A stretch of 64,000 nt of DNA from Mucilaginibacter gossypiicola (GCF_900110105.1 NZ_FOCL01000005.1:310001-374000), one strand, 5' to 3'. Positions 27,644-37,788 are shown, counted from the stretch's first letter. Translations and numbers: made by a program. The notes: generated by a model from the sequence alone, not told the origin.

Positions 27644-28059
27644 TTATCAACTATGACTCGTTTTTTAAATAATCGGGTTATGTTGTTTCAGAATTTCAAA
27701 TTATCGCACTTTCTTACAGCTTACTTTAAATGTATTGCAGACAGCTTTAGCTGGCATTATTTGTTAGGTACCTCCTATAAGAAGCACATATCTTTAATCT
27801 TTTCCTGGTCATCAGTTCTCGCGGCTAAAGGACAGCCGGGAATAATTTGGATGAATACCGGTTTGCCGGTATTCATTTCATTATCTCTGATCAGCCGGGT
27901 CATTGCCGTCTTAAAAATAGTTCCCTATTTACAGGCATTTTCTACACCAGTCAATTTCACCCAGTTCGACATCCTGTTCGCTCGTAAGCCTAAAAACCCA
28001 GTTTAGTTTTTGGCAATTGCATGTATTAAACTTTTTCCCTAACTCCTAACACTATAAAA
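27644..28059. other. Long leader region of the SusC operon
   Basis: About 415 bases between the structured element and susC. A 117-codon frame at 27653 exists but has unnatural composition and is not called. The SusC promoter is probably here; only a near-miss box (TAGTTTTTG near 28004) was seen. Confidence 0.35.
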
Positions 28060-31000
28060 ATGAAAGCTATTTTTTGCTTAATGGGCTTGCTTTGCCTAAA
28101 ATTTAAGCGTTTTATACCACCTCTTGTTTTTTCTATATCACTGATATATTGCGTATTTTTAACTGAAAATGTCGTTTCCCAACAAGGGAACGCAATTTAT
28201 TCCGGAATTGTAATTGATTCTGTTTCAAGGAAACCACTGGCAGGTGCTACGATCACCAACCCCTATAACGAAAGCCGCGTTTTTACTGATGGCTTAGGCC
28301 GGTTTTCAATTTCTGCACCAAGGCGGGGTGGTTTTTTAGTGGTTACTTACATCGGTTATAATAGCACAAAGTTCAGTTACAAGCAATCCGGTTCAGATTT
28401 CCTCATTCAATTGACCCCAGTTACCTTAAATGTCGCTGAAGTCTCGGTATCGACCGGCTATCAGTTAATTTCCAGAGAGCGCGCAACGGGTGCTTTCGCC
28501 CATGTCGACAGCGCGCTGTTAAATCGCAGGGTTGGATCCAATGTTATTAACCGGCTGGAAGGTGTCGTGCCTGGTTTATTATTTAACAGGAGTACTATTT
28601 CGTCGGCAACCGGCGGTCTGGACCTAAGCATTCGCGGACATAGTACGCTATTTGCAAATGATCAGCCTCTGGTCATTGTTGATAATTTCCCATATGACGG
28701 AGATATTAATAATATAAACCCTAATGATGTCGCCAGCATATCCGTTCTTAAAGATGCTGCTGCTGCCTCCATATGGGGCGTCCGGTCCGGGAATGGGGTG
28801 ATTGTCATCACAACAAAGAAAGGGAAATATAACAGCGCATTATTGGCAGACTTCAACGCGAATATCACGGTGGGTGACAAGCCGAATGCTTTTTATGACC
28901 GATCGTTTCTCGATAGCAAGGACTTTATCGACGTTGAAAAGCAATTATTCAACCTTGGTTATTACGACAGTCAGCTTAGTGATTCAGCGCATCCTGTGGT
29001 TTCCCCGGTTGTTCAGTTATTGGCCGATCAAAGGGATGGCAAAATTAATCAGGCTGCCGTAGATAAGGAAATTGATAAATTCATCGGAACCGATGTTCGA
29101 AAAGACATCGAGCGTTATTTATACCATAAAAGTATCAATCAGCAATACAGTCTAAACCTGCGCGGCGGTAATGAACGTAGCACATACTACTTTTCTGCAG
29201 GTTATGACAATCAAATTGGAAACTTAACAGGAAATAACAATTCAAGACTTACGCTCAACGCGCAGAATGTTTTTAAACTGTTGCCTGGACTTGAAATGTC
29301 AGTTGCTTTGAATTATATCGAAGCACATAATACCAATAATGGAATCGGCAATCTTACAGCCGGCGGACAATACGGACAGATCTACCCATATGCCCGGTTG
29401 GCGGATGATTCAGGTAAACCAATGCCGATAGTCAAAGATTATAATTACAGCTGGATAACTGATGCTTCCGCGCAACAGGGTTATCTAAACTGGCAATACA
29501 ATCCATTGGATGAAATTCATTATGCCGACAATACATCGGTATCGCGGGAAACACGGATCAACACATCGCTGAAATATACATTTCTGAAAAATTTGAATGC
29601 TGAAATCCGTTATCAATATGAAACTGCAAACACATCCGGAAAAAATTATTTCGATAAGAACACTTACTACACCAGGAATATAATAAACGAATTTACTACA
29701 GTGAAAGGTGCGGCGATTACGCATATAGTACCGGTATCCGGAATTTTGCAGCAATCAGAGAACGCACTTGCATCGCAGCATTTCAGGGGGCAGCTGAATT
29801 ATCATGTCAATGAAAATGACCGGCATGAAGTGACTGCGCTTGTAGGAGCGGAGGTGAATGAAACCGTTACCAATAGTAACGCTAACACCGTGTATGGTTA
29901 CGATAAGGAATTAGGTACTTATCAGAATGTCGATTTTAACACATATTATCCTCTTTATCCTTCAGGATTCTATTCCCAGGTACCGGGAACACTCGGGTTC
30001 AGTAAATTTACTGATCGATATCTTTCCTATTTCGGAAATGCGGCCTACACTTTTAAGAGGCTATACACCATTTCTGCAAGTGGCAGGATCGATAGGTCTA
30101 ACTTGTTCGGCGTTAATGCCAATCAAAAATCGGTACCCCTGTATTCAATCGGTGGGGTATGGAATGCGGCACAGGAGGGTTTTTATTCGATCGATTTTCT
30201 ACCGTTACTGAAACTAAGAACCACATACGGTTATAACGGCAACATTGACAAAAATGTCGTCGCGGTTACCACCATTAAACGGAATACAAGTGATTATTAT
30301 ACGCCTGGTCTTTCAAATTCAAGCATCGCCAACCCAGCGAATGCGGACCTGCGATGGGAAAAAATCCGGATGATCAATTTTGGACTTGACTTCGGATTTA
30401 AGGATCGGATTTTAACGGGCAGTTTTGATATATTTTTCAAGAAGGGTATCGACCTTTTTGGTGATTCTCCACTCGCCCCATCAACTGGTTTTACGATGTT
30501 TCGGGGGAACACAGCTAACACTAAAGGCCATGGTTTCGATCTTGTACTGAATTCCAACAATCTCGCAATAGGCAATTTCCGCTGGCAGTCGACATTCCTG
30601 ATCAGCCGGGCAGTGGATAAGGTTACCAAATACAATCTAAACCAGACGGCTATAGGTTCACTTTCAGACGGTTCTGTTGTCCTTCCGATTACAGGTAAGC
30701 CACTTTTTGGCATTTACAGTTATAAATGGGCTGGGTTGACTCATGAAACCGGCGATCCGCAAGGTTATTTAAACGAAAGTATCAGCACAGATTATACATC
30801 AATCATCGCAAGTACAAAGCTGGCTGATCTCGTTTATAATGGCCCTTCGAGACCTACATCATTCGGTTCCCTTAAAAACACATTTTTTTATAAACAGCTT
30901 TCGATGTCGTTCAATCTCGTTTACAAATTCGGCTATTACTTCAGACGGCCTTCAATCTCCTATAGCGGGCTTTATTCAGGATGGTTTGGTCATTCGGATT

Positions 31001-31341
31001 TTACCAAAAGGTGGTTAAAACCCGGGGATGAAAGCTATACCGATGTTCCTTCCATGCAGCTTCCACCCGTAAACGACGACCGTGAAACCTTTTACAGTTA
31101 CGCGTCAACCTTAGTCGATAAAGCCGATCATATCCGACTGCAGGATATTTCCCTTAATTACAGTTTAACGCGATCTGTTTGGAAAAACTTGCCGGTTCGA
31201 CAACTGGATTTTTACGGGTATATCAATAACATAGCGATCCTCTGGCGCGCCAATAAGGAACATCTTGATCCCGATATGTATTCAGCTTCTGCCTATCCGA
31301 TCCCCAGAACGTACGCCTTTGGCTTTAAAGTCGGGCTTTAA
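28060..31341 (+). CDS. SusC/RagA-family TonB-dependent outer-membrane transporter
   Basis: A 1093-residue protein. The long hydrophobic N-terminus is a signal peptide (PPLVFSISLIYCVFL). Then a carboxypeptidase-like regulatory domain (SGIVIDSVSRKPLAGATITN, residues about 47-130), a TonB-box-like AEVSVSTGY, and the plug (LDLSIRGHSTLFANDQPLVI, SISVLKDAAAASIWG, GVIVITTKKGK). The rest is beta barrel. With the SusD lipoprotein it takes up a large ligand through the outer membrane. No glycoside hydrolase is nearby; instead a TlpA-like protein and a peptide-modification operon are, suggesting a peptide or protein ligand rather than glycan. Confidence 0.92.
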   Translation: MKAIFCLMGLLCLKFKRFIPPLVFSISLIYCVFLTENVVSQQGNAIYSGIVIDSVSRKPLAGATITNPYNESRVFTDGLGRFSISAPRRGGFLVVTYIGYNSTKFSYKQSGSDFLIQLTPVTLNVAEVSVSTGYQLISRERATGAFAHVDSALLNRRVGSNVINRLEGVVPGLLFNRSTISSATGGLDLSIRGHSTLFANDQPLVIVDNFPYDGDINNINPNDVASISVLKDAAAASIWGVRSGNGVIVITTKKGKYNSALLADFNANITVGDKPNAFYDRSFLDSKDFIDVEKQLFNLGYYDSQLSDSAHPVVSPVVQLLADQRDGKINQAAVDKEIDKFIGTDVRKDIERYLYHKSINQQYSLNLRGGNERSTYYFSAGYDNQIGNLTGNNNSRLTLNAQNVFKLLPGLEMSVALNYIEAHNTNNGIGNLTAGGQYGQIYPYARLADDSGKPMPIVKDYNYSWITDASAQQGYLNWQYNPLDEIHYADNTSVSRETRINTSLKYTFLKNLNAEIRYQYETANTSGKNYFDKNTYYTRNIINEFTTVKGAAITHIVPVSGILQQSENALASQHFRGQLNYHVNENDRHEVTALVGAEVNETVTNSNANTVYGYDKELGTYQNVDFNTYYPLYPSGFYSQVPGTLGFSKFTDRYLSYFGNAAYTFKRLYTISASGRIDRSNLFGVNANQKSVPLYSIGGVWNAAQEGFYSIDFLPLLKLRTTYGYNGNIDKNVVAVTTIKRNTSDYYTPGLSNSSIANPANADLRWEKIRMINFGLDFGFKDRILTGSFDIFFKKGIDLFGDSPLAPSTGFTMFRGNTANTKGHGFDLVLNSNNLAIGNFRWQSTFLISRAVDKVTKYNLNQTAIGSLSDGSVVLPITGKPLFGIYSYKWAGLTHETGDPQGYLNESISTDYTSIIASTKLADLVYNGPSRPTSFGSLKNTFFYKQLSMSFNLVYKFGYYFRRPSISYSGLYSGWFGHSDFTKRWLKPGDESYTDVPSMQLPPVNDDRETFYSYASTLVDKADHIRLQDISLNYSLTRSVWKNLPVRQLDFYGYINNIAILWRANKEHLDPDMYSASAYPIPRTYAFGFKVGL

Positions 31342-31357
31342 TCATTAAAAAAATATT

Positions 31358-32782
31358 ATGAAAACAGCAAATATCTTTATTCAGTGCCAGAATTACACCA
31401 AACATTTATATAATAGTATACAAAGAATGCTGCTTGCTTGTTCACTGCTTTGCGTATTGAATAGTTGTAATAAGCAGGATGATTTTCTTGCCGCGAAAAC
31501 AAATTCTGCTCTCGCGGTTCCGGTAACACTGGATGATTATCAGTCATTGATGCAGAATCAAGGCGTCCTCAATATCAAAGATCCGGCATTAGGACAGATA
31601 GCGACAGACGACTTTTATGTAACGAAACCTGTGTGGAGCGCGCTCGCTACCACGACAGAAATTAAAGGTTATATATGGGATAAAGTCGTTTATGATGCCG
31701 GGGCGAATATTTTGGATTGGTCATCCGCATATAAGGCAATATATTACGCCAATGTGGTTCTCGATGCACTTCCTAAAATTAAAGTTAGCCCGTCGGAACA
31801 AGGGAAATATAATGAAGTTAAAGGTGATGCTCTTTTTTACCGGTCCGTTGCATTATACAATCTCGTCCAGACATTTGCGATGCCCTTTGACAAAAAAACA
31901 GCTGAATCCGATCTTGGAATACCTTTACGATTGAATTCCGATTTGAAAGCGCCCTCAGTACGTTCCTCCGTGAAGCAATGTTACGATCAAATTCTTAGTG
32001 ACCTTAAAATTGCGTTAGCCCTGTTGCCCCAAAAAGCAGCAGTAATAACTTCTCCCTCTCAATTGGCGGCACAAGGTTACCTTGCGCGGATAAACCTGGC
32101 CATAGGGAATTATGATCAAGCATTTAAATATGCGGATTTATGTTTGAAGGATTTTGATGTGCTCACGAATTTCAACGACTTGGTCCCTTCTTCGGCTTCT
32201 CTTAGTAACACATTTTTGACTGAAGAAATATTTCATGCTACGCTGCTAAACTACGGTATAATAGCGCCAAACTCGAAATCAATAACTGATTCCGTGCTAT
32301 ATGCATCTTATGAGGCAACTGATTTACGCAAAACTCTATTTTTTAGGCTCAAATCGGGATTGCCTTATTTTAAAGGCAGCTATGATTTTAAAGGGAATCT
32401 TTTCAGCGGTCTGGCCAATGATGAAATTTATTTGATAAGGGCCGAATGCCTTGCAAGATTGGGTGATAAAAACGGAGCGCTCACTGATTTGAACAATCTG
32501 CTTTCAAACAGGTACGTCAGAGGGGCTTTTGCCCCGCTGACAGCAGTAAGTCCAGAACAAGTTTTATTGCTAATACTAAAGGAAAGAAGAAAGGAATTAC
32601 TTTATCGGGGACTTCGATGGACTGACCTGAGACGATTTAGTAAAGAACCTCAGTATGCCGTTTCGTTGTTTCGAAACATTGACGGAAAAACCTATTCGTT
32701 GGAACCGAAAAGTCCAAGATACGCGTGGCCAATTCCTGATAATGAAGTCCTGGTGAATAATCTACCGCAAAATCCAAGATGA
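31358..32782 (+). CDS. SusD/RagB-family outer-membrane lipoprotein
   Basis: A 474-residue surface lipoprotein. The lipobox is SLLCVLNSC, with cysteine near residue 37. The N-terminal region before it is longer than usual, so translation might start at an internal ATG just before the hydrophobic run (MLLACSLL). The SusD helical TPR-like fold is indicated by YYANVVLDALPKI, GDALFYRSVALYNLVQTFA and the C-terminal KERRKELLYRGLRWTDLRRF signature. It caps the SusC transporter and binds ligand. 16 bp after susC, so one operon. Confidence 0.92.
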   Translation: MKTANIFIQCQNYTKHLYNSIQRMLLACSLLCVLNSCNKQDDFLAAKTNSALAVPVTLDDYQSLMQNQGVLNIKDPALGQIATDDFYVTKPVWSALATTTEIKGYIWDKVVYDAGANILDWSSAYKAIYYANVVLDALPKIKVSPSEQGKYNEVKGDALFYRSVALYNLVQTFAMPFDKKTAESDLGIPLRLNSDLKAPSVRSSVKQCYDQILSDLKIALALLPQKAAVITSPSQLAAQGYLARINLAIGNYDQAFKYADLCLKDFDVLTNFNDLVPSSASLSNTFLTEEIFHATLLNYGIIAPNSKSITDSVLYASYEATDLRKTLFFRLKSGLPYFKGSYDFKGNLFSGLANDEIYLIRAECLARLGDKNGALTDLNNLLSNRYVRGAFAPLTAVSPEQVLLLILKERRKELLYRGLRWTDLRRFSKEPQYAVSLFRNIDGKTYSLEPKSPRYAWPIPDNEVLVNNLPQNPR

Positions 32783-32783
32783 A

Positions 32784-34235
32784 ATGCCAAGAAAGATAAA
32801 TTCAATGAAAGCAATATTTTTAATATCACTGGCTTGTACTATTTCTTTTGCTTACCAAGCTTTTAGCGCTACGGCATCCGGTATAAACAAGCAGGCGGAC
32901 TCAGCCGTCATCACTGGTTGGATTAAAGAATTGAAAGATGGCGATACCATTCTGATGAACCTATATAAATTTGGTGAGTTTCAGGGGTGTGATTTATCAA
33001 AATCTACTATTACGAGCCAAGTAAAAAGGGGACGTTTTTCATTTCAGATTCCCTTGAGCAAGGATCCCCAATACATCGACTTGTTAGCACCCTCGCCAGC
33101 AGAATTTAGAATCAGTTCATATCTTATTGAACCCGGTGACCGAATTCTTGTGAGCAATGCGGGTGGGCGAACGCGTTATTGCGGACATGGGTCTGAAAAG
33201 TGGCGATTAAAAGAAGAAACGGATAGATTAATACGCAACTATGTCCCGGGCAGAATCCTGAATGGTCATCAAACAGGTAAATTTATTGGGTCTTTTAACA
33301 GATATATTGAAAAAGTTTGCAATAAAATTGCAGGCGAACGAAGTCAGATTGGTGTTATTGCAGCAGACATAATGATTGCTGACCTGATTGGAGTGGCAAT
33401 GCACATGAGGTCTATGGAATTGTTTGACTATTTCAAAGGCGTTTCTACAAATCGGACTGATTTACAGAATTATGATCATTTATCTATAAACCGCTTCAAT
33501 CCCGATGCGAAAATATTAAAATATGCTGACTATTACGCATTTGGAGTCATTGAGGAATTTAAACTGGATTCCTGCTTTTTGACCGGTAAAGCATTTGTTG
33601 TCGAAATTGCCTACAGGTATTTAAAAAAACGGTATTTCAATGCTCCGGCCTTTCGTGACAGGTTACTGACTTTACTACTTTATACAAGCAGAAAAGATGG
33701 GCTCAGGCGAAATGTCCTTGATGATGCAATAGCAACTGTAAAAGATCCATTATTTCTTCGCTTACTTGATGAACTTAGGCAAAGGTCGGCTAACGGAGCT
33801 ATTGCGGCGGACTTCGCTTTGCCTGATAGTTCAGGAAAACTGGTGCACTTGACGGACTTCAGGAACAAAGTTATTTTGATTGATTTCTGGTTTTCAACTT
33901 GCGGTCCCTGCAAATCGCTCGGTGTAATCTTAAACGATTTGGAGAGAAAGTACATTGGCAGAAATGTAGTTTTTATTTCAGTTTCTGTCGATAAATCAAA
34001 AGATCGTTGGATAAGCGCGATAAGAAAAAAGGAATTTGTCACTGACTACAGTATCAATCTTTTTACGGAAGGCAAAGCTTTAAATCATCCACTTGCTAAA
34101 CATTACAACATCAACAGCTGCCCGACTTTGTTGCTCATCGACAGCGCCGGTAAAATTAATAACAGTTTCGTTGAGCCGCATGAGGACCATGGCGCCGGCC
34201 TTATATTGGCTATTGATAAGATGTTAATGAAATGA
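32784..34235 (+). CDS. TlpA-like thiol-disulfide oxidoreductase
   Basis: A 483-residue secreted protein; signal peptide ending around residue 30 (MKAIFLISLACTISFAYQ within). The C-terminal about 145 residues form a thioredoxin domain: ADFALPDSSGKLVHLTDF, active site FWFSTCGPCKSL (CGPC), and SCPTLLLID with the cis-proline. The N-terminal region (residues about 40-330) resembles the DUF4369-type extension of Bacteroidota TlpA proteins. It starts 1 bp after the SusD stop. Periplasmic redox activity pairs with the MauE-like membrane protein encoded on the opposite strand, and both could act on the two-cysteine DUF6520 protein. Confidence 0.87.
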   Translation: MPRKINSMKAIFLISLACTISFAYQAFSATASGINKQADSAVITGWIKELKDGDTILMNLYKFGEFQGCDLSKSTITSQVKRGRFSFQIPLSKDPQYIDLLAPSPAEFRISSYLIEPGDRILVSNAGGRTRYCGHGSEKWRLKEETDRLIRNYVPGRILNGHQTGKFIGSFNRYIEKVCNKIAGERSQIGVIAADIMIADLIGVAMHMRSMELFDYFKGVSTNRTDLQNYDHLSINRFNPDAKILKYADYYAFGVIEEFKLDSCFLTGKAFVVEIAYRYLKKRYFNAPAFRDRLLTLLLYTSRKDGLRRNVLDDAIATVKDPLFLRLLDELRQRSANGAIAADFALPDSSGKLVHLTDFRNKVILIDFWFSTCGPCKSLGVILNDLERKYIGRNVVFISVSVDKSKDRWISAIRKKEFVTDYSINLFTEGKALNHPLAKHYNINSCPTLLLIDSAGKINNSFVEPHEDHGAGLILAIDKMLMK

Positions 34236-34237
34236 AC

Positions 34238-34264
34238 GAAAGCTTCCCAAACCGGGAAGCTTTC
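34238..34264. terminator. Bidirectional terminator between convergent operons
   Basis: GAAAGCTTCCC (34238-34248), 5-nt loop, GGGAAGCTTTC (34254-34264): an 11-bp perfect stem with T-rich flanks, between the convergent stops of the TlpA and DUF6520 genes. Confidence 0.75.
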
Positions 34265-34271
34265 CTGTTTG

Positions 34272-34565
34272 TTAATTACGGAGTTGCCCTTCGCTGTCGT
34301 TTTGAACATTTGCGCCGGCCGGCAATTTATCCTGATAAGCGGCACCAGTCACATCATAAGTCGATGTAATTGTACATGCAGCATTTGGAAGCGCCGAGGT
34401 ATTACAACCATCGGGCGCCGATGTAAACCAACGAAAATGTCCTGCCGACGAAATTCGCCCGTAATAAAGCGTGCCGAAATGTTTCTTCGGAGAGTTAAAG
34501 GCGTAAGCGCTTCCAATACCCGAAACTGCTGCCAGGGCCATCATGGCCATTCTGATTTTTTTCAT
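34272..34565 (-). CDS. DUF6520-like small exported protein, possible modified peptide
   Basis: A 97-residue protein with a Sec signal peptide (KKIRMAMMALAAVSGIGSAY), cleaved probably after SAYA. The mature part has two cysteines (DGCNTSALPNAACTITST) in a Ser/Thr-rich context and an aromatic N-terminal half. This layout matches DUF6520, a Bacteroidota family of small proteins often encoded near MauE-like and TlpA-like genes. It is the last gene of the Crp-LanKC-MauE operon. The cysteines could form a disulfide or, given the LanKC gene, a lanthionine. The Sec signal argues that it leaves the cytoplasm, which complicates cytoplasmic modification. Confidence 0.72.
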   Translation of the reverse strand: MKKIRMAMMALAAVSGIGSAYAFNSPKKHFGTLYYGRISSAGHFRWFTSAPDGCNTSALPNAACTITSTYDVTGAAYQDKLPAGANVQNDSEGQLRN

Positions 34566-34662
34566 GCTATTTAATTTAAGTTATTGATTTCCCGGTTTTA
34601 CCTCAGGACCGGAAATAACCTGATTTCGCGCGTGAAATATTTTTGCTATCAATTGATCTGAA

Positions 34663-35082
34663 TTAAATATCGATATGCTGTTTAGTGAGCTTTAAAGAAA
34701 GGAAGCCAACACCGATAAATACTATATTCAGTGCGAGATGGCCAGGCCACCTAAGCTTTGTAAGTAGCCCACCACAAGGACATGGCATAAATGGAAATAA
34801 TTTTAACAATGCAAAGGCGATGTATATGCTGAAAATGGTCATCAGTGTTAAAAAGCAATAAAGCCCGACAATTCTGCTTTTCTTAAAAATAATTAGCAGG
34901 GCCGTAAGTATTTCGACAGGGGGCAAGAGAAGAATAACGACGGGTCTGAAAACTATGGGTATTGGCTGGTTGTTCATTGCCCGTACGAATGCGCTATGAT
35001 CAGCAATTTTGCTAAAAGCTGCATATAAAAACAGCAGGATTATTAGCGCATTTATGAAGTCAGCTAAAAATTCTTTTTTCAT
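34663..35082 (-). CDS. MauE/DoxX-like redox-associated membrane protein
   Basis: A 139-residue protein with four predicted transmembrane helices (ALIILLFLYAAFSKIA, PVVILLLPPVEILTALLIIF, GLYCFLTLMTIFSIYIAFAL, LALNIVFIGVGFLSL). The conserved loop MPCPCGGLL before a WPGHLALN segment is characteristic of MauE-like proteins in Bacteroidota. They are thought to pass reducing equivalents to periplasmic thiol proteins. It lies between LanKC (9 bp) and DUF6520, so all are on one transcript. Probable partner: the TlpA-like protein on the facing operon. Confidence 0.82.
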   Translation of the reverse strand: MKKEFLADFINALIILLFLYAAFSKIADHSAFVRAMNNQPIPIVFRPVVILLLPPVEILTALLIIFKKSRIVGLYCFLTLMTIFSIYIAFALLKLFPFMPCPCGGLLTKLRWPGHLALNIVFIGVGFLSLKLTKQHIDI

Positions 35083-35091
35083 ATTGTAGAG

Positions 35092-37671
35092 TTAAATAAT
35101 TGAAAATTTGAGATTTTCAGGTTTCAAGTAATGCATAAGAAAATGAAGGATTCCTGCCTGCCCGCTCAGTAAGCCTGGTATAAAATGCGCATCCTTCACA
35201 GGCATCCAGTAACGCGAGCTAGTGTCGTAAGTGGATCCGCTGTGCAGAAGAAATTCAGCAATTGCATCTGCACGGCGCTGCCAGTTTTCGTCACCGAAAA
35301 CCCGGTAGGCCTCCAAATAGACTTCGCCAATGCCGCCAAGACCATTCTCAAATCCGAGGTAATCGGTATCGGGATAATCTGGATATGCATTTAAAAGTCT
35401 ATAGACGGCATCTTTAATGTGCTTTTCTTTTTTAGATTCATAGGCCCTTATCAACATGAGTGCTATTCCATGGAACCCGCTTCCAAGTCCGGAAAGAGCG
35501 ATACCGAGGTCTGGCATCACATTGAGATCCTGCCGCAGTTCAGAATCCAATAATCCGAGAATATAATTTACACCATTGGAGATTAGCTGATCAGCTGTTT
35601 TTGACTTGTAGGTTTTCTGATACTCGATCAGAAAACAAAGAATTCCAGAAGTTCCGTGAAATAAGCCTGGCGGAAGCAAATAGCCGTGTTCATGGGAAGA
35701 GTACCACGACCCATCTGTATTTTGGGTACTCATGAAATAATCAGCGAGCTCAGAAAGTAGCCGTGATGCTATACCCGGTTCCAGGAACGGAAGGCATTTG
35801 AGTAATGCTATTCCGTACCCGGCCTTTCCTGTTGCCAGATCACTTCCCTTGGCAGGTTCAGAGAGGAACAGTAAAGTTAATTGAGACCGGGTAACGTGGT
35901 CAGTCGTTATCATGCTGGCATCCAACAAAGCCGCTATTAACAAGGCGATTCCGCTATTTCCATTAAACAGGTCAACTCCTTGTTTACTGGCCTGCCATAG
36001 ATAATTATTGCTCAATTTTCTGAAAAGATCATCGCCAAAGTCCTCTAACTCATAGGTCGTAAAATCAGCTTTTTTTGCAGCCGCGATACAGAGCAAAATC
36101 CCTGATAGACCCGAACTTAAACTGTAATTATTGATGTTGACGGCGCCAGCGTCCGGATTATATAAGCTTGACTTGAAAATGTTTAGTCCTTTAAGTATTG
36201 TTTCCTGTGCGCTTGACTTGGGCAATGCTTTCCTTACATCAATACTTTCTGTCTGTGATTTAGTGAAAAGTGCCGACAAGGATTCACGAAGATCTAATGC
36301 TTGACCTGCTAAGCGGAGAGCGGCGATTTCATGAGCTATATCTCGATTCCCCAAGAAAAATAACAATTGTTTTTCCAATACGCTCGGATCGGTGTTTTCA
36401 AATTTTAGTGGCGAACAGCCGCTAAACAGTTTGATCAATATGCCTGATAATCCGTAGAGATCATCGCGAATGGAAGGTTCATTTCCTTGAAATTGTTCCC
36501 GTGTCATATAACCTGGTGTTCCGACGCCAAACGGGGGTTCCGGCCCTTGCCTGTTAAGCGAAGCCGAAAGCTCAAAATCTGTCAGGACCAATTCGCCCGA
36601 GTTCCTTACGATGAAATTTTGCGGGTTAAGGTCGCGGTGCACATAATTAAGGGAATGCAGGTTTTTAACGATATCGATGACCTGTTTAGCAAGGTTGATA
36701 ACGATGGACTGGATTTCAACCGTAGAAGATTTAAAGCTCTTCCCTGCATATAGCGATTGCACCCGGTCGCTCAGGCTTTGGCCTTCAATATACTCCATCA
36801 CCAGGTAGCCGTCACCATCAGATTCGAAGTAATCCAAAACTTTAGGAATGCTCAATTGAGCCTGCAAAACCTGGTGGACACGAAACTGCCACGAAAGCCT
36901 GCTCCTGATATCGCGATGATGATCGTCGTAGGATTGCGACTGTAAGCCTTGCTTGATCAAATACGTTACCGGGTTTAAAGTCCAGGAAAGCCTGATTGCT
37001 TTAAAAACCTTCCCCTTCGGGTCATCTTTGATGATTTCAGTAAGTACGTATTTTCTAACGATCTTCGGATGTTCTTTTCTTTTGACGGTTTTGAAATTCC
37101 GAAAAGGCCATGCGTAGCCTGTAGCCCTCCATTTGATAGCTGAATTCGAATTCAGGTACTGCTCGGGATTTCCGTGTCCGAATCTCGCAGGAATGCATGA
37201 TGTAAATACACAATTTCCGAGCTTGAATGATCCAGGTATATCCGGGCCGGCAAAGTCGACGGCCAGCCCCGTAATTTGAACAGCCAACTGCCTTGCTTCA
37301 ATTTCATTTTTAGGGTATAGGTTGATAACTTTTCCATACGTTGATGGCCCGTGTTTTCCTGTGAGGAGGTTTTGATGAGCCTGCCTGTCTGCAGGGATAT
37401 CGAATGGAACGCTGAACTGCTTAAGTAAAGGGAGAAGCACGCCCAGGAATTTCGAAGTTAAGGGAACGACTAAGGAAATATGCAGTGCCCATCCTTCGAA
37501 GGGCTTATCAGCCCCGACGCTCAGATAAGGATAATTGACGGCGGAATTGAATTTTCCGGCGTTTAGGTATTGTCCATAGTCGCCTGACCCACTATTCGTG
37601 TGATTGAACATTTCGGCCGCCTGTGTCTCCACCGGCAGGAAGGAGTCATTTTCGAAATTTTTTACATCCAT
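35092..37671 (-). CDS. Class III-type lanthionine synthetase LanKC-like
   Basis: An 859-residue three-domain protein. Residues about 60-200 look like the lyase domain (GWALHISLVVPL, YGKVINLYPKNE, IPARFGHG). A protein kinase domain follows: HRDLNPQNFIV near residue 345 and TDFELS (DFE instead of DFG) near 365. The C-terminal about 370 residues form a LanC-like cyclase barrel (GLFHGTSGILCFL, GLGSGFHGIAL, GFENGLGGIGEVYL), but the zinc ligands (CG, CHG) are absent, as in class III enzymes. Class III LanKC phosphorylates and dehydrates Ser/Thr and cyclises. An AGGAG lies 5 nt before the ATG. LanKC genes are typical of Actinobacteria; one beside SusCD, TlpA and MauE is unusual. Confidence 0.82.
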   Translation of the reverse strand: MDVKNFENDSFLPVETQAAEMFNHTNSGSGDYGQYLNAGKFNSAVNYPYLSVGADKPFEGWALHISLVVPLTSKFLGVLLPLLKQFSVPFDIPADRQAHQNLLTGKHGPSTYGKVINLYPKNEIEARQLAVQITGLAVDFAGPDIPGSFKLGNCVFTSCIPARFGHGNPEQYLNSNSAIKWRATGYAWPFRNFKTVKRKEHPKIVRKYVLTEIIKDDPKGKVFKAIRLSWTLNPVTYLIKQGLQSQSYDDHHRDIRSRLSWQFRVHQVLQAQLSIPKVLDYFESDGDGYLVMEYIEGQSLSDRVQSLYAGKSFKSSTVEIQSIVINLAKQVIDIVKNLHSLNYVHRDLNPQNFIVRNSGELVLTDFELSASLNRQGPEPPFGVGTPGYMTREQFQGNEPSIRDDLYGLSGILIKLFSGCSPLKFENTDPSVLEKQLLFFLGNRDIAHEIAALRLAGQALDLRESLSALFTKSQTESIDVRKALPKSSAQETILKGLNIFKSSLYNPDAGAVNINNYSLSSGLSGILLCIAAAKKADFTTYELEDFGDDLFRKLSNNYLWQASKQGVDLFNGNSGIALLIAALLDASMITTDHVTRSQLTLLFLSEPAKGSDLATGKAGYGIALLKCLPFLEPGIASRLLSELADYFMSTQNTDGSWYSSHEHGYLLPPGLFHGTSGILCFLIEYQKTYKSKTADQLISNGVNYILGLLDSELRQDLNVMPDLGIALSGLGSGFHGIALMLIRAYESKKEKHIKDAVYRLLNAYPDYPDTDYLGFENGLGGIGEVYLEAYRVFGDENWQRRADAIAEFLLHSGSTYDTSSRYWMPVKDAHFIPGLLSGQAGILHFLMHYLKPENLKFSII

Positions 37672-37721
37672 TTGGTCTCCTGGTTTGATGAACCCAAGTT
37701 ACCCATGGTTTTTGGTGCTGA

Positions 37722-37742
37722 TTTTGATATACCGTATCAAAA
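37722..37742. promoter_or_regulatory. Palindromic operator upstream of the LanKC gene
   Basis: TTTTGATA (37722-37729), 5 bp, TATCAAAA (37735-37742). Perfect 8-bp arms, 51 bp upstream of the LanKC start and just after the Crp-family gene. Half-sites recall FNR boxes (TTGAT/ATCAA), but the spacing is wider. The adjacent Crp-family protein is the obvious candidate ligand. Confidence 0.5.
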
Positions 37743-37788
37743 ATCTGATATTCCTTAACAAATGCCGCTGTTTTCTACGGCGTCGACT

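Noticed and set aside
27653..28006. 117-codon frame upstream of susC
   Set aside because: Composition is unlike a protein (Phe/Ser/Ile-rich chance string) and it begins right after the structured element.
37722..37742. Classical FNR box
   Set aside because: Half-sites fit but the spacer is 7 rather than 4 bp, so I call only a palindromic operator.
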